From an uncultured Collinsella sp. (GTDB lineage: Bacteria; Actinomycetota; Coriobacteriia; Coriobacteriales; Coriobacteriaceae): a stretch of DNA of 64,000 nt. Shown here piece by piece: positions 1 through 7,849 of this stretch. The notes under the pieces are model-generated. The model did not search any database and was not told the DNA's origin. It worked only from the letters and a program-made list of their open reading frames with translations. A program made the translations under genes and the position numbers. The DNA is taken from NCBI GenBank assembly GCA_900556875.1, contig USQQ01000008.1:1-64000 (forward strand). Direction: 5' to 3'. Within the stretch, counting starts at the first letter, position 1. Each line of letters begins with the position of its first letter.

Positions 1-69
1 ACTGCGGGAGCGTGCCGTCAGCTCAATGTGTTCGGCTGAGATCGGAAATCAACCCAACACGAGCTGGAC
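1..69 (+). repeat. Left copy of a ~69-bp direct repeat bounding the 1-7.3 kb module
   Basis: Positions 1-69 align without gaps to 7250-7318. Positions 21-64 are identical in both copies (core begins GCTCAATGTGTTCGGCTGAG); the first 20 bases differ at five sites and base 65 differs. The repeat may extend to the left of the window. Both copies are in the same orientation and enclose the ABC/peptide/HTH/integrase module, as attachment-site duplications or recombination scars would. No tRNA is adjacent. Confidence 0.7.
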
Positions 70-105
70 CTTAAATATCAACTTCATCCGAACACTCCCC
101 CACAT

Positions 106-1914
106 TCATCTCTCGTATGTATCGAGGTATTCCTGCTTGAGCGTCTGCGAGGACGACTTGATCTTTTCCACGAGCGTGCCGGCCTCGATGAAGTAGAACG
201 AGTTGGTGAGGTCTGCCAGGTCGTCGAGCAGATGGCTTGAAATGAGCACGCTGCGTCCCCGCGCCACCTCGCTGCGCATCGCGTCGCAGGAGGTTTTCCG
301 CTTTCCCGGATCGAGGCCGTTCAGCGGTTCATCGAGGATGAGGTACGGGCAACCGGTCGCTATCGCCATGGCAAGCTTTACCTGCTGCTTCATTCCTGTC
401 GAGAGTTTACGGGTCGGCTTGTCGAGATATGGGGAGATTCCGAGGGAGTCGCAGAGCGAGTCGATGTCGGCGGCCGATTTCCACGCCTCCCTAACGAAAG
501 CAAGGTGCTCGATGGCCGATAGCGTGGGGTAGAGATCCGCGCTGCCCGAAGAGCTCAGGTAGACGAGTTCTGCAAATTCGGCTGATCGACGTTGGCAGAT
601 TCCGTCTGCCGCCAGGCTTCCCGAGCGGATGCGGGCGGGAAATTGGCCCGACAGCGCTTCAAGAAGGGTGGTTTTCCCCGAGCCGTTGGGAGCAACGAGG
701 CCCGCCGCCGTTCCCGGGCTCAGGAAAAGCGACCCGATTGAAAGTATCGTCGTGCTTCCGTATCCCACGCTCGCGTCCAGAAGCTCGAGCCCATGGCGCT
801 TTTTCGCGGGTCCAGGCTGTTTGGGCGAACGTGTCACAACGGCGCCGACCGCAAAAAAGACCGCGACGTATATCAGGGCCACGGCAAGCATCGATGCACC
901 GCCTGAACCGGAGCCAATGAATTCTGTCGGGAAGCATCCTACGTAACCCGTTGCCTCGATAGGCGAGAACACGGCCAGCGGCAGGAGCCCGAGCACGGCA
1001 TTATGCCCTAGTGCCGAATCGGACAGTAACGGGAATGCCGGGGCCGCGACAAGCAGCACTGAGGTAAGGGGGCCCGCGAGGACGCGCCTCGTTGCGGTCG
1101 ATATGACGGCGGAGCAAACGGATATCAAGGTTCCGCCCGCAAGCAGCGCGAGAAGCAGGGCTGTGAAGACGTTTCCCGCGGTCGTGGTGGTAAGCGCGCC
1201 GTCATGGAAGAAGACGATCGGGTACCCAATTTGCCCGAAGCCGTTTAGGGCCAAGGCGTAAATGCCCCCGGGTGCGAGGCCGGCGAGGAGCATCGCGGTC
1301 CCCGCGGCGATTATCGAAAACACGATCTGGATAAGGCGCCGGAATTTGGGCACGGGCGCCTTCGCCGCCAGGGTCGCAGGCCTTGTGGCCCCGAGCAGGA
1401 GTATCGACGAGAGAAGGAAGGGGATGAAGGGAAGGAAAGACGGCGCCGCGGCAATGGCGTAAGGCAGGAAGGAAAGGAATGGCAGGTCGCTTGCGGAGGC
1501 CGGGATATCCGTGATGCCGGAGCTGCTCAGGGCACGGCAATATGCGAGCTCCGCGTCATTGGTCTCTCGGTCTCCCACGATGGACCCGGATTGGAAGCCT
1601 TCGTCCATGAGCGCGTAGTAGCTCTCGGCAGAATCGAGAAAGGCGGCGTCGGTTTGAGCGGCAAGGGCGGCGTTCGCGTATCTTGCAAGCTCCGCGTCAG
1701 CTTGCTGCTCTGGAGATAGGTCTGTGCCGCTGGCCTGGGGCGCGCGCGTATTGAATGCGTCGACAAAGCCCTGCATGCCCTGCTTCATAAAGAAGGGCCC
1801 GTAGATGGGTGAATTGAACGCAATGGGGACGGAAAAGGCTGCAGCGAGAACGAGCGTACAAATCCATACGGCCTTGTCTCTTAGGATTAGTTTGAGAAGA
1901 AGTCGACAGTACAT
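106..1914 (-). CDS. ABC transporter, fused permease-ATPase (ABC-2-like membrane half plus nucleotide-binding domain)
   Basis: A 602-residue half-transporter on one chain. Residues ~8-33 form the first membrane segment, followed by an extracytoplasmic stretch (~35-140) and about five membrane segments (~145-360). The ATPase domain (~375-600) has Walker A APNGSGKTT (~408-416), signature LSTGMKQQ (~504-511) and Walker B LILDEP (~525-530). The membrane half contains NGFGQIGYP (~224-232), a motif also present twice in the permease at 2814-5036, so these proteins are paralogous. The membrane-then-ATPase order and the small size suggest that it works as a homodimer, exporting a peptide or giving self-protection; the substrate is unknown. 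The start is ATG with only a weak ribosome site (AGGTG). It lies immediately inside the left direct repeat and 153 bp from the next ABC gene. Confidence 0.8.
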   Translation of the reverse strand: MYCRLLLKLILRDKAVWICTLVLAAAFSVPIAFNSPIYGPFFMKQGMQGFVDAFNTRAPQASGTDLSPEQQADAELARYANAALAAQTDAAFLDSAESYYALMDEGFQSGSIVGDRETNDAELAYCRALSSSGITDIPASASDLPFLSFLPYAIAAAPSFLPFIPFLLSSILLLGATRPATLAAKAPVPKFRRLIQIVFSIIAAGTAMLLAGLAPGGIYALALNGFGQIGYPIVFFHDGALTTTTAGNVFTALLLALLAGGTLISVCSAVISTATRRVLAGPLTSVLLVAAPAFPLLSDSALGHNAVLGLLPLAVFSPIEATGYVGCFPTEFIGSGSGGASMLAVALIYVAVFFAVGAVVTRSPKQPGPAKKRHGLELLDASVGYGSTTILSIGSLFLSPGTAAGLVAPNGSGKTTLLEALSGQFPARIRSGSLAADGICQRRSAEFAELVYLSSSGSADLYPTLSAIEHLAFVREAWKSAADIDSLCDSLGISPYLDKPTRKLSTGMKQQVKLAMAIATGCPYLILDEPLNGLDPGKRKTSCDAMRSEVARGRSVLISSHLLDDLADLTNSFYFIEAGTLVEKIKSSSQTLKQEYLDTYER

Positions 1915-2067
1915 TTAGAAGCACCTACGTTCCTCAAAGAATTGTTAGATTAAAAGTAACAGACCGGATGAAGATACGTGCGACGGGGGCGAGGCGAATG
2001 GCTGAGCGGTATCGATATGCAGGTTCAACGGTATCACATTGGCCACATAGATTTTTAACTTGCATTT

Positions 2068-2817
2068 CTACCCGCCCTTTTCGTAGAGTCGCCGATACGT
2101 GCTTAGCGCACCCTCGGCGCGTCCGGCAGGCTTTGCGAAATGGGATCCAGGAGACTTCGGCGCAGCATCATCTTGCGGAATGCTTCTAATGAGCCTCCCA
2201 TCCTTCAAAAACAGAATCTCATCGCACAGCCTATCGACCGAATCCAAGATGTGGGATGACATGATGATGCACGTACCAGAATCGGCCAGCTTCCTGAGAA
2301 TCTCGGAATGCAAGTCCACCCTGCTGGGGTCGAGCGCGTTCATGGGCTCATCTAATAGAAGGTACCGCGCGCCCGTCGCATACGCAATCGCCAGGGTAAG
2401 CTGCTGCTTCATGCCCTGGCTCAGAGTGCGGATCCTCATCTTCGCGAACTCGCCTATCTGCGTTTGTTCCACTATCTCTTCGATATCGCGAGCATGCGGC
2501 CACATATCGCAAACCATCTTGAGGTGATCTTCCGCACGCAATCCGGGATACAGCAGCGTCCCCTCACCAGGTGCATAGAAGATCATAGAACGGACCTCTC
2601 TCGCACCCGTACCCTGCACCTCATCCAGAACGATGCTCCCGTCCACGCGAGGACCCGGCAAACCTGCCATCGCACGCAGCAACGTCGTCTTTCCATGCCC
2701 GTTCGGAGCGACGAGACCGTAGACCGTACCCGGGGCAAACTCAGCGTTCACCGAATCTACGAGCACCTTCTTTCCATAAGAGATCGTCAGCGTTTGAAGG
2801 TCAATCATCGAGATCAT
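2068..2817 (-). CDS. ABC transporter ATP-binding protein (partner of the double permease)
   Basis: A 249-residue cytoplasmic ATPase: Walker A APNGHGKTT (~37-45), signature LSQGMKQQ (~132-139), Walker B LLLDEP (~153-158), H-loop SSH. Its start codon overlaps the permease stop codon (ATGA), so the two are translationally coupled and form one transporter. A second in-frame ATG three codons downstream has better spacing from GGGG and could be the true start. The sequence is close in style to the fused ATPase at 106-1914 (shared APNGxGKTTLL and GMKQQ). Lactococcin-972-type loci have the same peptide / large permease / ATPase order, which is the basis for suggesting export of, or immunity to, the peptide encoded at 5103-5468. 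Confidence 0.85.
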   Translation of the reverse strand: MISMIDLQTLTISYGKKVLVDSVNAEFAPGTVYGLVAPNGHGKTTLLRAMAGLPGPRVDGSIVLDEVQGTGAREVRSMIFYAPGEGTLLYPGLRAEDHLKMVCDMWPHARDIEEIVEQTQIGEFAKMRIRTLSQGMKQQLTLAIAYATGARYLLLDEPMNALDPSRVDLHSEILRKLADSGTCIIMSSHILDSVDRLCDEILFLKDGRLIRSIPQDDAAPKSPGSHFAKPAGRAEGALSTYRRLYEKGG

Positions 2818-5036
2818 CCCCTTTCGATCTTTGGAACACTCAGGCGCACCATCAACGGAGATACGGCGCCCAAGACCACCAGCAGAGCGCCCGATGCGCC
2901 GACGACCTCTCCAAAAGGCATCGCGTTCGTCCCTCGCCCAAGGAACCCAATCGTCCCCACCTGGGAAGCGGGATCAAACGAGGCGAATGGAGCCAGCAGC
3001 GCGACGCCCATGCCCACGCTTTCAACATGAGCGCTCAACGAACCCAACACCAAGAGAACCGCGCAAACCATTCCGGTGACAACGGGGTTGCGGCTAATCG
3101 CTGCTGTCAACGCAGCGACGACGGAAATCACGCCGTATGCCATGACCAGCAACGGAATACTGCACAACACCGCCTCCCCCACCATGGACGTTGTCGAAGC
3201 TCCCGCCCGAATGAGAGCGACGGGATACTCCGATCCACCCGCACCGTTCTTAATCACGGACACAACGACAGCGGGAACCATCGACACCAAAAGCAGCACC
3301 AAGCCAAGCAGGAGAGCCAGCGCAACAGCCGTCAGAAAACGCACATGCGCTGTTGCGGGGATCTGGAGAACCAGAAGGGAACGACACTGCAGGTGGGTGC
3401 ACGCGAGCGATGTGACAACCACGGGCAACAGCAAAAATAAGGAGGGAAGCGCTGCCTGGAGATACGAAAGGAGGATTAATGGGGGCATCTTCGTACTTAA
3501 CTCGTAAACCTTGGGGTCCGGCAAGCTCGCGATCGACTCAAGCAGAAGGGCGCGCGCCTCCGCACGAGAAGGAGTCTCCGGCTCGATTCCGATCGATTGC
3601 AGGAGAGTCGCATCTGCCGCGCCCAGCTCACCTCGAGCGCGCTCGTACGTCGCAAGGCTTCGAAACCCCTCCGCAGGCATAGGCGCGTACACGAAACCCG
3701 AAAGAGCATCCCGCATGTCTTCCAGGGCCGCTTTGCCCTCGACGTCCATATTCGCAGCGTTCTGCTCTAGATACCGATCTATTGAACGGAGCTCCCCATC
3801 CCTATACCGAACAGCGGAAACGTTATCAGCGTCAGGAAACATCTCGACCAGAGCCGGGGCCAGCATCGTCGTCGACATTGCAATCGCGCATACGGCGAGG
3901 GTAGAAGAACGCAGGAGCAGTTTCCCCATCGTTCTTACGTATGCAACGGCGGAGGCACAAGCGCTCGAACGAGCTGCCGTTCTCGATGCAGTGAAGGAAC
4001 CTCTCTCAAGACAAATCGGGGATATCGGGCACGCGCAGCCGCTCTTTCCAGCAACGCAAAGCAGGCTAATTGCCAGCACCTCGATCCCGATTGCGCATAC
4101 GAGGGCAATCGCGCCACGCTCGAAGCAAAGTCCAGGCAGATTCACTATCTGCGTTGTCGGGTACGGGCTATAGGCGCCGACGGTCAACTCAGTGTTCGCA
4201 TACGTAAGGGGATTCAACAGGGCGAACTCACGTAAAGCGATGGATCTTCCGTAATACCCGGGAACCATCGTCACCCCCATCAGGGCACATACGAACACGA
4301 TTCCAAGCGTAGGGTTATTGGCAATCTTCACGGCAAGCTGAACGACAAGCGAGATGAACGCTGCCACCAAGAATTGCAAGATGGCCGTCTGCGCGAACAC
4401 CAGCCAAGCCGGTTTGATAACCGGAGTCGCATATTGAATGTAGCCTATCGGATAGAACGGCGAGCCCGGGCCATTCTTCACAAGCGCGGCGATTATCCCT
4501 GGAAGATTGATGGCGAGGACGGCAAGCATTGCAAAAACACTCGCCCATACGCTCGATGCAACAAGTCTACCCAGCTCGCCCATCGGTGCCTGGATGATGA
4601 GCTTTTCACGTTTGTTAAGACGCGCGGCAAGGAACGAGACGGCAACGGCCGTTGCGACCCATAGCAAGTACTCCTTCGATCCGTCATAATAGGTGTACTC
4701 TCCATCCGATATCTGCAGAAACGGAAGTAGGGGAGAGAGCGGTGCCAAGATAAGACGTCCCGCGGCAAGAGGGTACAGAAGCGCGGGCATGCTTGATGAA
4801 GAGGTGTAGACACCGTCCTCCCCCGCATTCACAAGCGCATCCGCATAGGATGCTGACAATTCCTGCTCAACACGGGTTATTCCCGACTCGAGGTATTCGA
4901 CCCGTCCGTCGATGCCAGCCGCGCTCCTGAAGACGGGCAGAGCACAAAGAACCATCAACGCAACAACGACAACACAGAGCGACCTGGAGGAGAGAAGCGA
5001 CCTAAAGATCGCCTTCGAGATTTTGAGCATATTCAT
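2814..5036 (-). CDS. ABC transporter permease with two tandem ABC-2-like units (bacteriocin-export/immunity-like)
   Basis: About 740 residues starting at MNMLKISK (AAGG a few bases upstream); an ATG 22 codons earlier would read through a hairpin and lacks a clear ribosome site. The chain is an internal duplication: each half has one membrane segment, a ~100-residue extracytoplasmic domain and about six further membrane segments, and each half carries the same motif, KNGPGSPFYP in the first and KNGAGGSEYP in the second. A single-unit version is fused to an ATPase at 106-1914. It is transcribed with the downstream ATPase (4-bp overlap) and follows the small secreted peptide gene. Role inferred: export of, or immunity to, that peptide. 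The family match (lactococcin-972-associated permeases) is from memory and not checked. Confidence 0.75.
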   Translation of the reverse strand: MNMLKISKAIFRSLLSSRSLCVVVVALMVLCALPVFRSAAGIDGRVEYLESGITRVEQELSASYADALVNAGEDGVYTSSSSMPALLYPLAAGRLILAPLSPLLPFLQISDGEYTYYDGSKEYLLWVATAVAVSFLAARLNKREKLIIQAPMGELGRLVASSVWASVFAMLAVLAINLPGIIAALVKNGPGSPFYPIGYIQYATPVIKPAWLVFAQTAILQFLVAAFISLVVQLAVKIANNPTLGIVFVCALMGVTMVPGYYGRSIALREFALLNPLTYANTELTVGAYSPYPTTQIVNLPGLCFERGAIALVCAIGIEVLAISLLCVAGKSGCACPISPICLERGSFTASRTAARSSACASAVAYVRTMGKLLLRSSTLAVCAIAMSTTMLAPALVEMFPDADNVSAVRYRDGELRSIDRYLEQNAANMDVEGKAALEDMRDALSGFVYAPMPAEGFRSLATYERARGELGAADATLLQSIGIEPETPSRAEARALLLESIASLPDPKVYELSTKMPPLILLSYLQAALPSLFLLLPVVVTSLACTHLQCRSLLVLQIPATAHVRFLTAVALALLLGLVLLLVSMVPAVVVSVIKNGAGGSEYPVALIRAGASTTSMVGEAVLCSIPLLVMAYGVISVVAALTAAISRNPVVTGMVCAVLLVLGSLSAHVESVGMGVALLAPFASFDPASQVGTIGFLGRGTNAMPFGEVVGASGALLVVLGAVSPLMVRLSVPKIERG

Positions 5037-5069
5037 CGCCAACCTTAACCTCATCCAGTCGGAACAGAG

Positions 5070-5092
5070 GGGCCGAACAAAATGCTCGGCCC
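5070..5092 (-). terminator. Hairpin between peptide gene and permease (attenuator-like)
   Basis: A 7-bp perfect GC-rich stem (GGGCCGA / TCGGCCC) with a 9-base loop lies just after the peptide stop codon and upstream of the permease start. It lacks a clear T tract, so partial termination or RNA stabilisation, giving more peptide than transporter, is more likely than full termination. Confidence 0.45.
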
Positions 5093-5102
5093 TTCCTTGC
5101 AT

Positions 5103-5468
5103 CTAGTAGGTGCTATAGACAAATTGCCATTTATCAGTTGTGCCAAGAACACCACAGGAGCACATTGCAGCGAGGCGGGATTCCCTATGATGCGCGGATC
5201 GGCGATAGCCATTTCGGTAGGAGATCGTCTTGTAAGAGATGTTGAACATCGAGATGCTGTGCCCGCTTACGCCGCGAGGACAGCTGTAGCTCCAGTAGGT
5301 ATCGACGACGTCGTCCGTATACCCGAGGGGCTCAACGAGGGCACACTGGCTGCTCTCCTGGGAAGGAGGCATCGGGGTATCCGCAAAAGCGGGGGCTCCC
5401 GGCAGCAACAGACAAAGAGCGAGGCCGAGGAAAACCAAGAGCTTACACGACTTAACAGTACTGAACAT
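5103..5468 (-). CDS. Small secreted peptide, lactococcin-972-like (candidate bacteriocin)
   Basis: A 121-residue precursor starting at MFSTVKS (GGAG six bases upstream; a TTG four codons earlier is possible). Residues 1-29 form a Sec signal peptide with a basic N-end, a long hydrophobic core and an A-F-A cleavage site. The ~92-residue mature part is rich in Tyr, Ser, His and Arg, has four Cys, and contains a YWSYS...HSIS...SYKT...A...C pattern that resembles the aromatic/His-rich layout of lactococcin 972. It is followed by a large double permease and an ATPase, as in lactococcin-972 loci. Typical members of that family lack these cysteines, so this could be a divergent subfamily or another secreted peptide. 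Expression probably comes from the regulatory region at 5527-5551. Confidence 0.6.
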   Translation of the reverse strand: MFSTVKSCKLLVFLGLALCLLLPGAPAFADTPMPPSQESSQCALVEPLGYTDDVVDTYWSYSCPRGVSGHSISMFNISYKTISYRNGYRRSAHHRESRLAAMCSCGVLGTTDKWQFVYSTY

Positions 5469-5526
5469 AATCCTCTCCAATCTAGAGGGGTTTCGGTTGC
5501 AGTATGCTGTGATTACTTGCCGGCAA

Positions 5527-5551
5527 AGTCAATTTAACATAAACTGTTAAA
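5527..5551. promoter_or_regulatory. Operator-like palindrome and -35 box in the divergent peptide / DUF2975 promoter region
   Basis: A perfect inverted repeat TTTAACA-taaac-TGTTAAA (5533-5551) abuts a TTGACT -35-like box (5527-5532, minus strand) that points toward the secreted-peptide gene. The spacing to a possible -10 (AGCATA) is 18 bases and the -10 is weak. The HTH protein encoded at 6111-6362 is a plausible ligand. The divergent plus-strand gene at 5589 is preceded by CGGAGG. Confidence 0.5.
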
Positions 5552-5588
5552 AAGTAACCTGAGTTTTTTAAATTCTTCGGAGGTTATT

Positions 5589-6101
5589 ATGAGTTCCGAC
5601 AATCGCACTCCCCGGCTTCATTCCTTCCGCATCGCATGTGCGATAGCCTCTGCGACCCTTTGCGCCACCGCCATCGCACAAGTGGCGTTCTCCTTAAAGC
5701 CAGCAATCGAAGTGCTCGACAACCCTGTAATTGCAGACTCCCCCGCGTATCCAGCCCTTGCGATCTCGACATTGCTCCCTGCCGTCATCGGTATCGCTAC
5801 GACCATCCTCAGCGCCGTTCTCGTGTGGACGATCAAGAGCGGAGACCCCTTCAAGAAAGGGTCTGCGACATGCTTGAAGGTGCTCGGCATTCTCTTCGTT
5901 GTTCAAGCTGCCACCAGCCTCTACGCCGGCTCACTCAAAACCTCCGTTTCGATGTTTGGCGGCGAGGGGGCCGTCGGCGCCCAAGAGATCGCTTCATCAT
6001 TCGATTGGACCTCTCTGGTTCTCGGCATCGTCCTGTTCATGCTTTCCCAGCTCTTCTTGTACGCCCGAGAGCTGTACCTCGACTCCGACGAGATTGCGTA
6101 A
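5589..6101 (+). CDS. DUF2975-type four-helix membrane protein
   Basis: 170 residues with four predicted membrane segments (~12-34, 57-81, 95-115, 140-162) and short charged ends. A strong CGGAGG sits six bases before the ATG. It is followed after 9 bp by a small HTH regulator; DUF2975 membrane proteins are commonly encoded beside an HTH gene of this kind, and the pair is thought to regulate its own expression or that of neighbours. The molecular function of DUF2975 is not established. Here the pair is divergent from the secreted-peptide / ABC operon and probably controls it or senses its state. Confidence 0.7.
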   Translation: MSSDNRTPRLHSFRIACAIASATLCATAIAQVAFSLKPAIEVLDNPVIADSPAYPALAISTLLPAVIGIATTILSAVLVWTIKSGDPFKKGSATCLKVLGILFVVQAATSLYAGSLKTSVSMFGGEGAVGAQEIASSFDWTSLVLGIVLFMLSQLFLYARELYLDSDEIA

Positions 6102-6110
6102 GGAAACGCC

Positions 6111-6362
6111 ATGCCCGTAATTGTTCGCCTCGACAAGATCATGGCCGAGCGAAAGATTTCCTCGAACGAACTTGCCGAAAGGATTGGAACCACGCCCGTG
6201 AACCTGTCCCGTATTAAAAAAGGGCATATTCGCGGCATTCGCTTCAACACACTCGAACAGCTATGCCTCGCCCTTCGTTGCCAACCCGGAGACCTTCTCG
6301 AAGTCATGAGCGAAGAGGATGCCCGAAAGGAGTTCGGACTCGATTGGTCCGCCGAGGATTAG
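6111..6362 (+). CDS. XRE-family HTH transcriptional regulator (YozG-like, partner of DUF2975)
   Basis: 83 residues. A Cro/C1-type HTH covers ~8-65 (ERKISSNELAERIGTTPVNL is the helix-turn-helix core), with LCLALRCQPGDLLE typical of the DUF2975-associated subgroup. It is cotranscribed with the membrane gene 9 bp upstream. The sequence after its stop codon is unusual: the same reading frame continues directly into an integrase catalytic domain, which suggests that a recombination event placed the two sequences end to end. The last residues (FGLDWSAED) could therefore have been altered by that event. Confidence 0.85.
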   Translation: MPVIVRLDKIMAERKISSNELAERIGTTPVNLSRIKKGHIRGIRFNTLEQLCLALRCQPGDLLEVMSEEDARKEFGLDWSAED

Positions 6363-7088
6363 AGGGCGGTCGTACTCGCCCTGCACACGGGGATGCGAAT
6401 CGGCGAGGTCTGCGGCCTTCGGTGGTGCGATGTGGATTTCGAGACGGGCCTGATCTCGATCAGACACTCGGTGGCGTACGCGAAGGGAATGGGTTCGTTC
6501 ATCAAGGACACCAAGACCCATGACGCCAGGGGTATCCCCATCGACCCGGTCGGCCTACTCCCCTTCCTGAAGGAGACCCACGAGATCGACTGCGGAAAGC
6601 TGCGCTTGCGCGGCCTTACCGGGGCGGTCGAGATCGGGGACTGCTACATCCTGTCGGAGCCGGGCGCGACCTTCGCGACGACAAGCTATATCCGCAGGGC
6701 GTTCAAGACGTTCTCGGAGACCAACGGCCTCATGGGCACCAACGACGAGCTGATCACGTTCCACGGCCTTCGCCACACGTTCGCAACGCAGTGGATCCGC
6801 CAAGGCGGCGATATCAAGGCGCTCCAATCGATCCTCGGCCACAAGGACGCCATGGCGACGCTCAACGTCTACGCCGACATCGAGCCCATCTCCAAAATCC
6901 ATAACATGCTGCGCGCCACGCCGTGCCTTTGGCGCGGGCACCTCGGGCCGAGGGTCGATCCGGGTCCCATGTTCCAACAGAGGATCCAGGAGTCCATCGA
7001 GACGCTCCAGGCGTTCGGCTACGGCATCACCGAGCCGGACGACCGAAATATCGCCATACGCGACGTGAAGACGAACAGTTGGCTCTAG
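6363..7088 (+). pseudogene. Tyrosine recombinase (integrase), N-terminally truncated
   Basis: The catalytic domain begins right after the HTH stop codon, in the same frame (RAVVLALHTGMRIGEVCGLRW). The expected residues are visible: Arg in TGMRIGE, HxxR in HGLRH, His in LGHKD, and the nucleophile Tyr in NVYAD. The N-terminal arm-binding and core-binding (SAM-like) domains, normally ~150-170 residues, are missing. The first ATG (6393) has no ribosome site. It is most likely an inactive remnant of the element that brought this module; it lies 160 bp from the right direct repeat, as integrase genes often lie beside an attachment site. Confidence 0.8.
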
Positions 7089-7249
7089 CTCACCGAGTAC
7101 GCGGCAGTGCTGGGCCCATCCCAACTGAGGTCACGGTGGTCCGATAGGGGCGCCGCCCGCGGCATGCGCCGCGGAGCGGTATCCCCTACCGAAGGGCGGG
7201 GATGCCCTCCGCTTCCAGTTCGGAATCAGCCGTCGGAGGCGTTCGGCTG

Positions 7250-7318
7250 ACTGCGGGAACGGCCTGTCCGCTCAATGTGTTCGGCTGAGATCGGAAATCA
7301 ACCCAACACGAGCCGGAC
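7250..7318 (+). repeat. Right copy of the ~69-bp direct repeat
   Basis: It matches 1-69 without gaps, with a 44-bp perfect core (7270-7313). It is located between the truncated integrase and the housekeeping genes that begin with the ACT-domain protein, so it marks the right end of the accessory module. Confidence 0.7.
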
Positions 7319-7415
7319 ACGCGCCAGACGGCTCTTCCCCGTGCGGCCTTCCCCCTTACGCTCATGTTGCAGGCATGTAACGCCGCAGCGAGCGCGCCTT
7401 TTTTGCGCCAGACAG

Positions 7416-7437
7416 GTACAATGATGAACACTGTACC
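7416..7437 (+). promoter_or_regulatory. Possible -10 box and small palindrome before the ACT-domain gene
   Basis: GGTACA and TGTACC (7416-7421 and 7432-7437) form an inverted repeat that overlaps a TACAAT hexamer (7417-7422), 63 bp before the ACT gene. No good -35 is visible. Apart from this and the direct repeat, the 396-bp gap 7089-7484 shows no gene. Confidence 0.3.
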
Positions 7438-7484
7438 GTAGCGGAGCGCCCCGCGCGCGCCGCAATCACGCGAAAGGGTTTCCC

Positions 7485-7772
7485 ATGGCCGAGATCTCGT
7501 CCTCCCGTATCGTCATCACCGTCCTTGGCAAGAACCGCCCCGGCATCGTCGCCGGCGTCACCCGTGTCCTAGGCGAGGCCAACGTCGACATCCGCGACAT
7601 CACGCAGTCCATTATCGAGGACATCTTCACCATGACCATGCTGGCCGATACCGCCGAGTCCAAGCTCGACTTCGCCGAGCTGCAGAAGGCGCTGGCCGAG
7701 GCCGGCGAGCTTTCGGGCGTCAACGTGTCCATCCAGCGCGAGGACGTCTTTAACTTTATGTACCGCCTGTAG
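7485..7772 (+). CDS. ACT domain-containing protein (UPF0237 family)
   Basis: 95 residues, covering one ACT ligand-binding domain (GKNRPGIVAGVTRVLGEANV at the start, strand order typical of ACT) and a short C-terminal extension ending FNFMYRL. The size and the N-terminal VLGKNRPGI match the stand-alone ACT proteins of the UPF0237 group, thought to be amino-acid-responsive regulators; no specific ligand is known. AAAGGG precedes the ATG. The citrate synthase gene follows after 77 bp in the same direction, so the two may be cotranscribed. Confidence 0.85.
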   Translation: MAEISSSRIVITVLGKNRPGIVAGVTRVLGEANVDIRDITQSIIEDIFTMTMLADTAESKLDFAELQKALAEAGELSGVNVSIQREDVFNFMYRL

Positions 7773-7849
7773 CGAGCAGGCCGCTGGGGATAGCCTGACA
7801 CGCGCATGCCCATGCAGGCCACCCCGATGCGGCCCGGAGAGGAGCGCGC

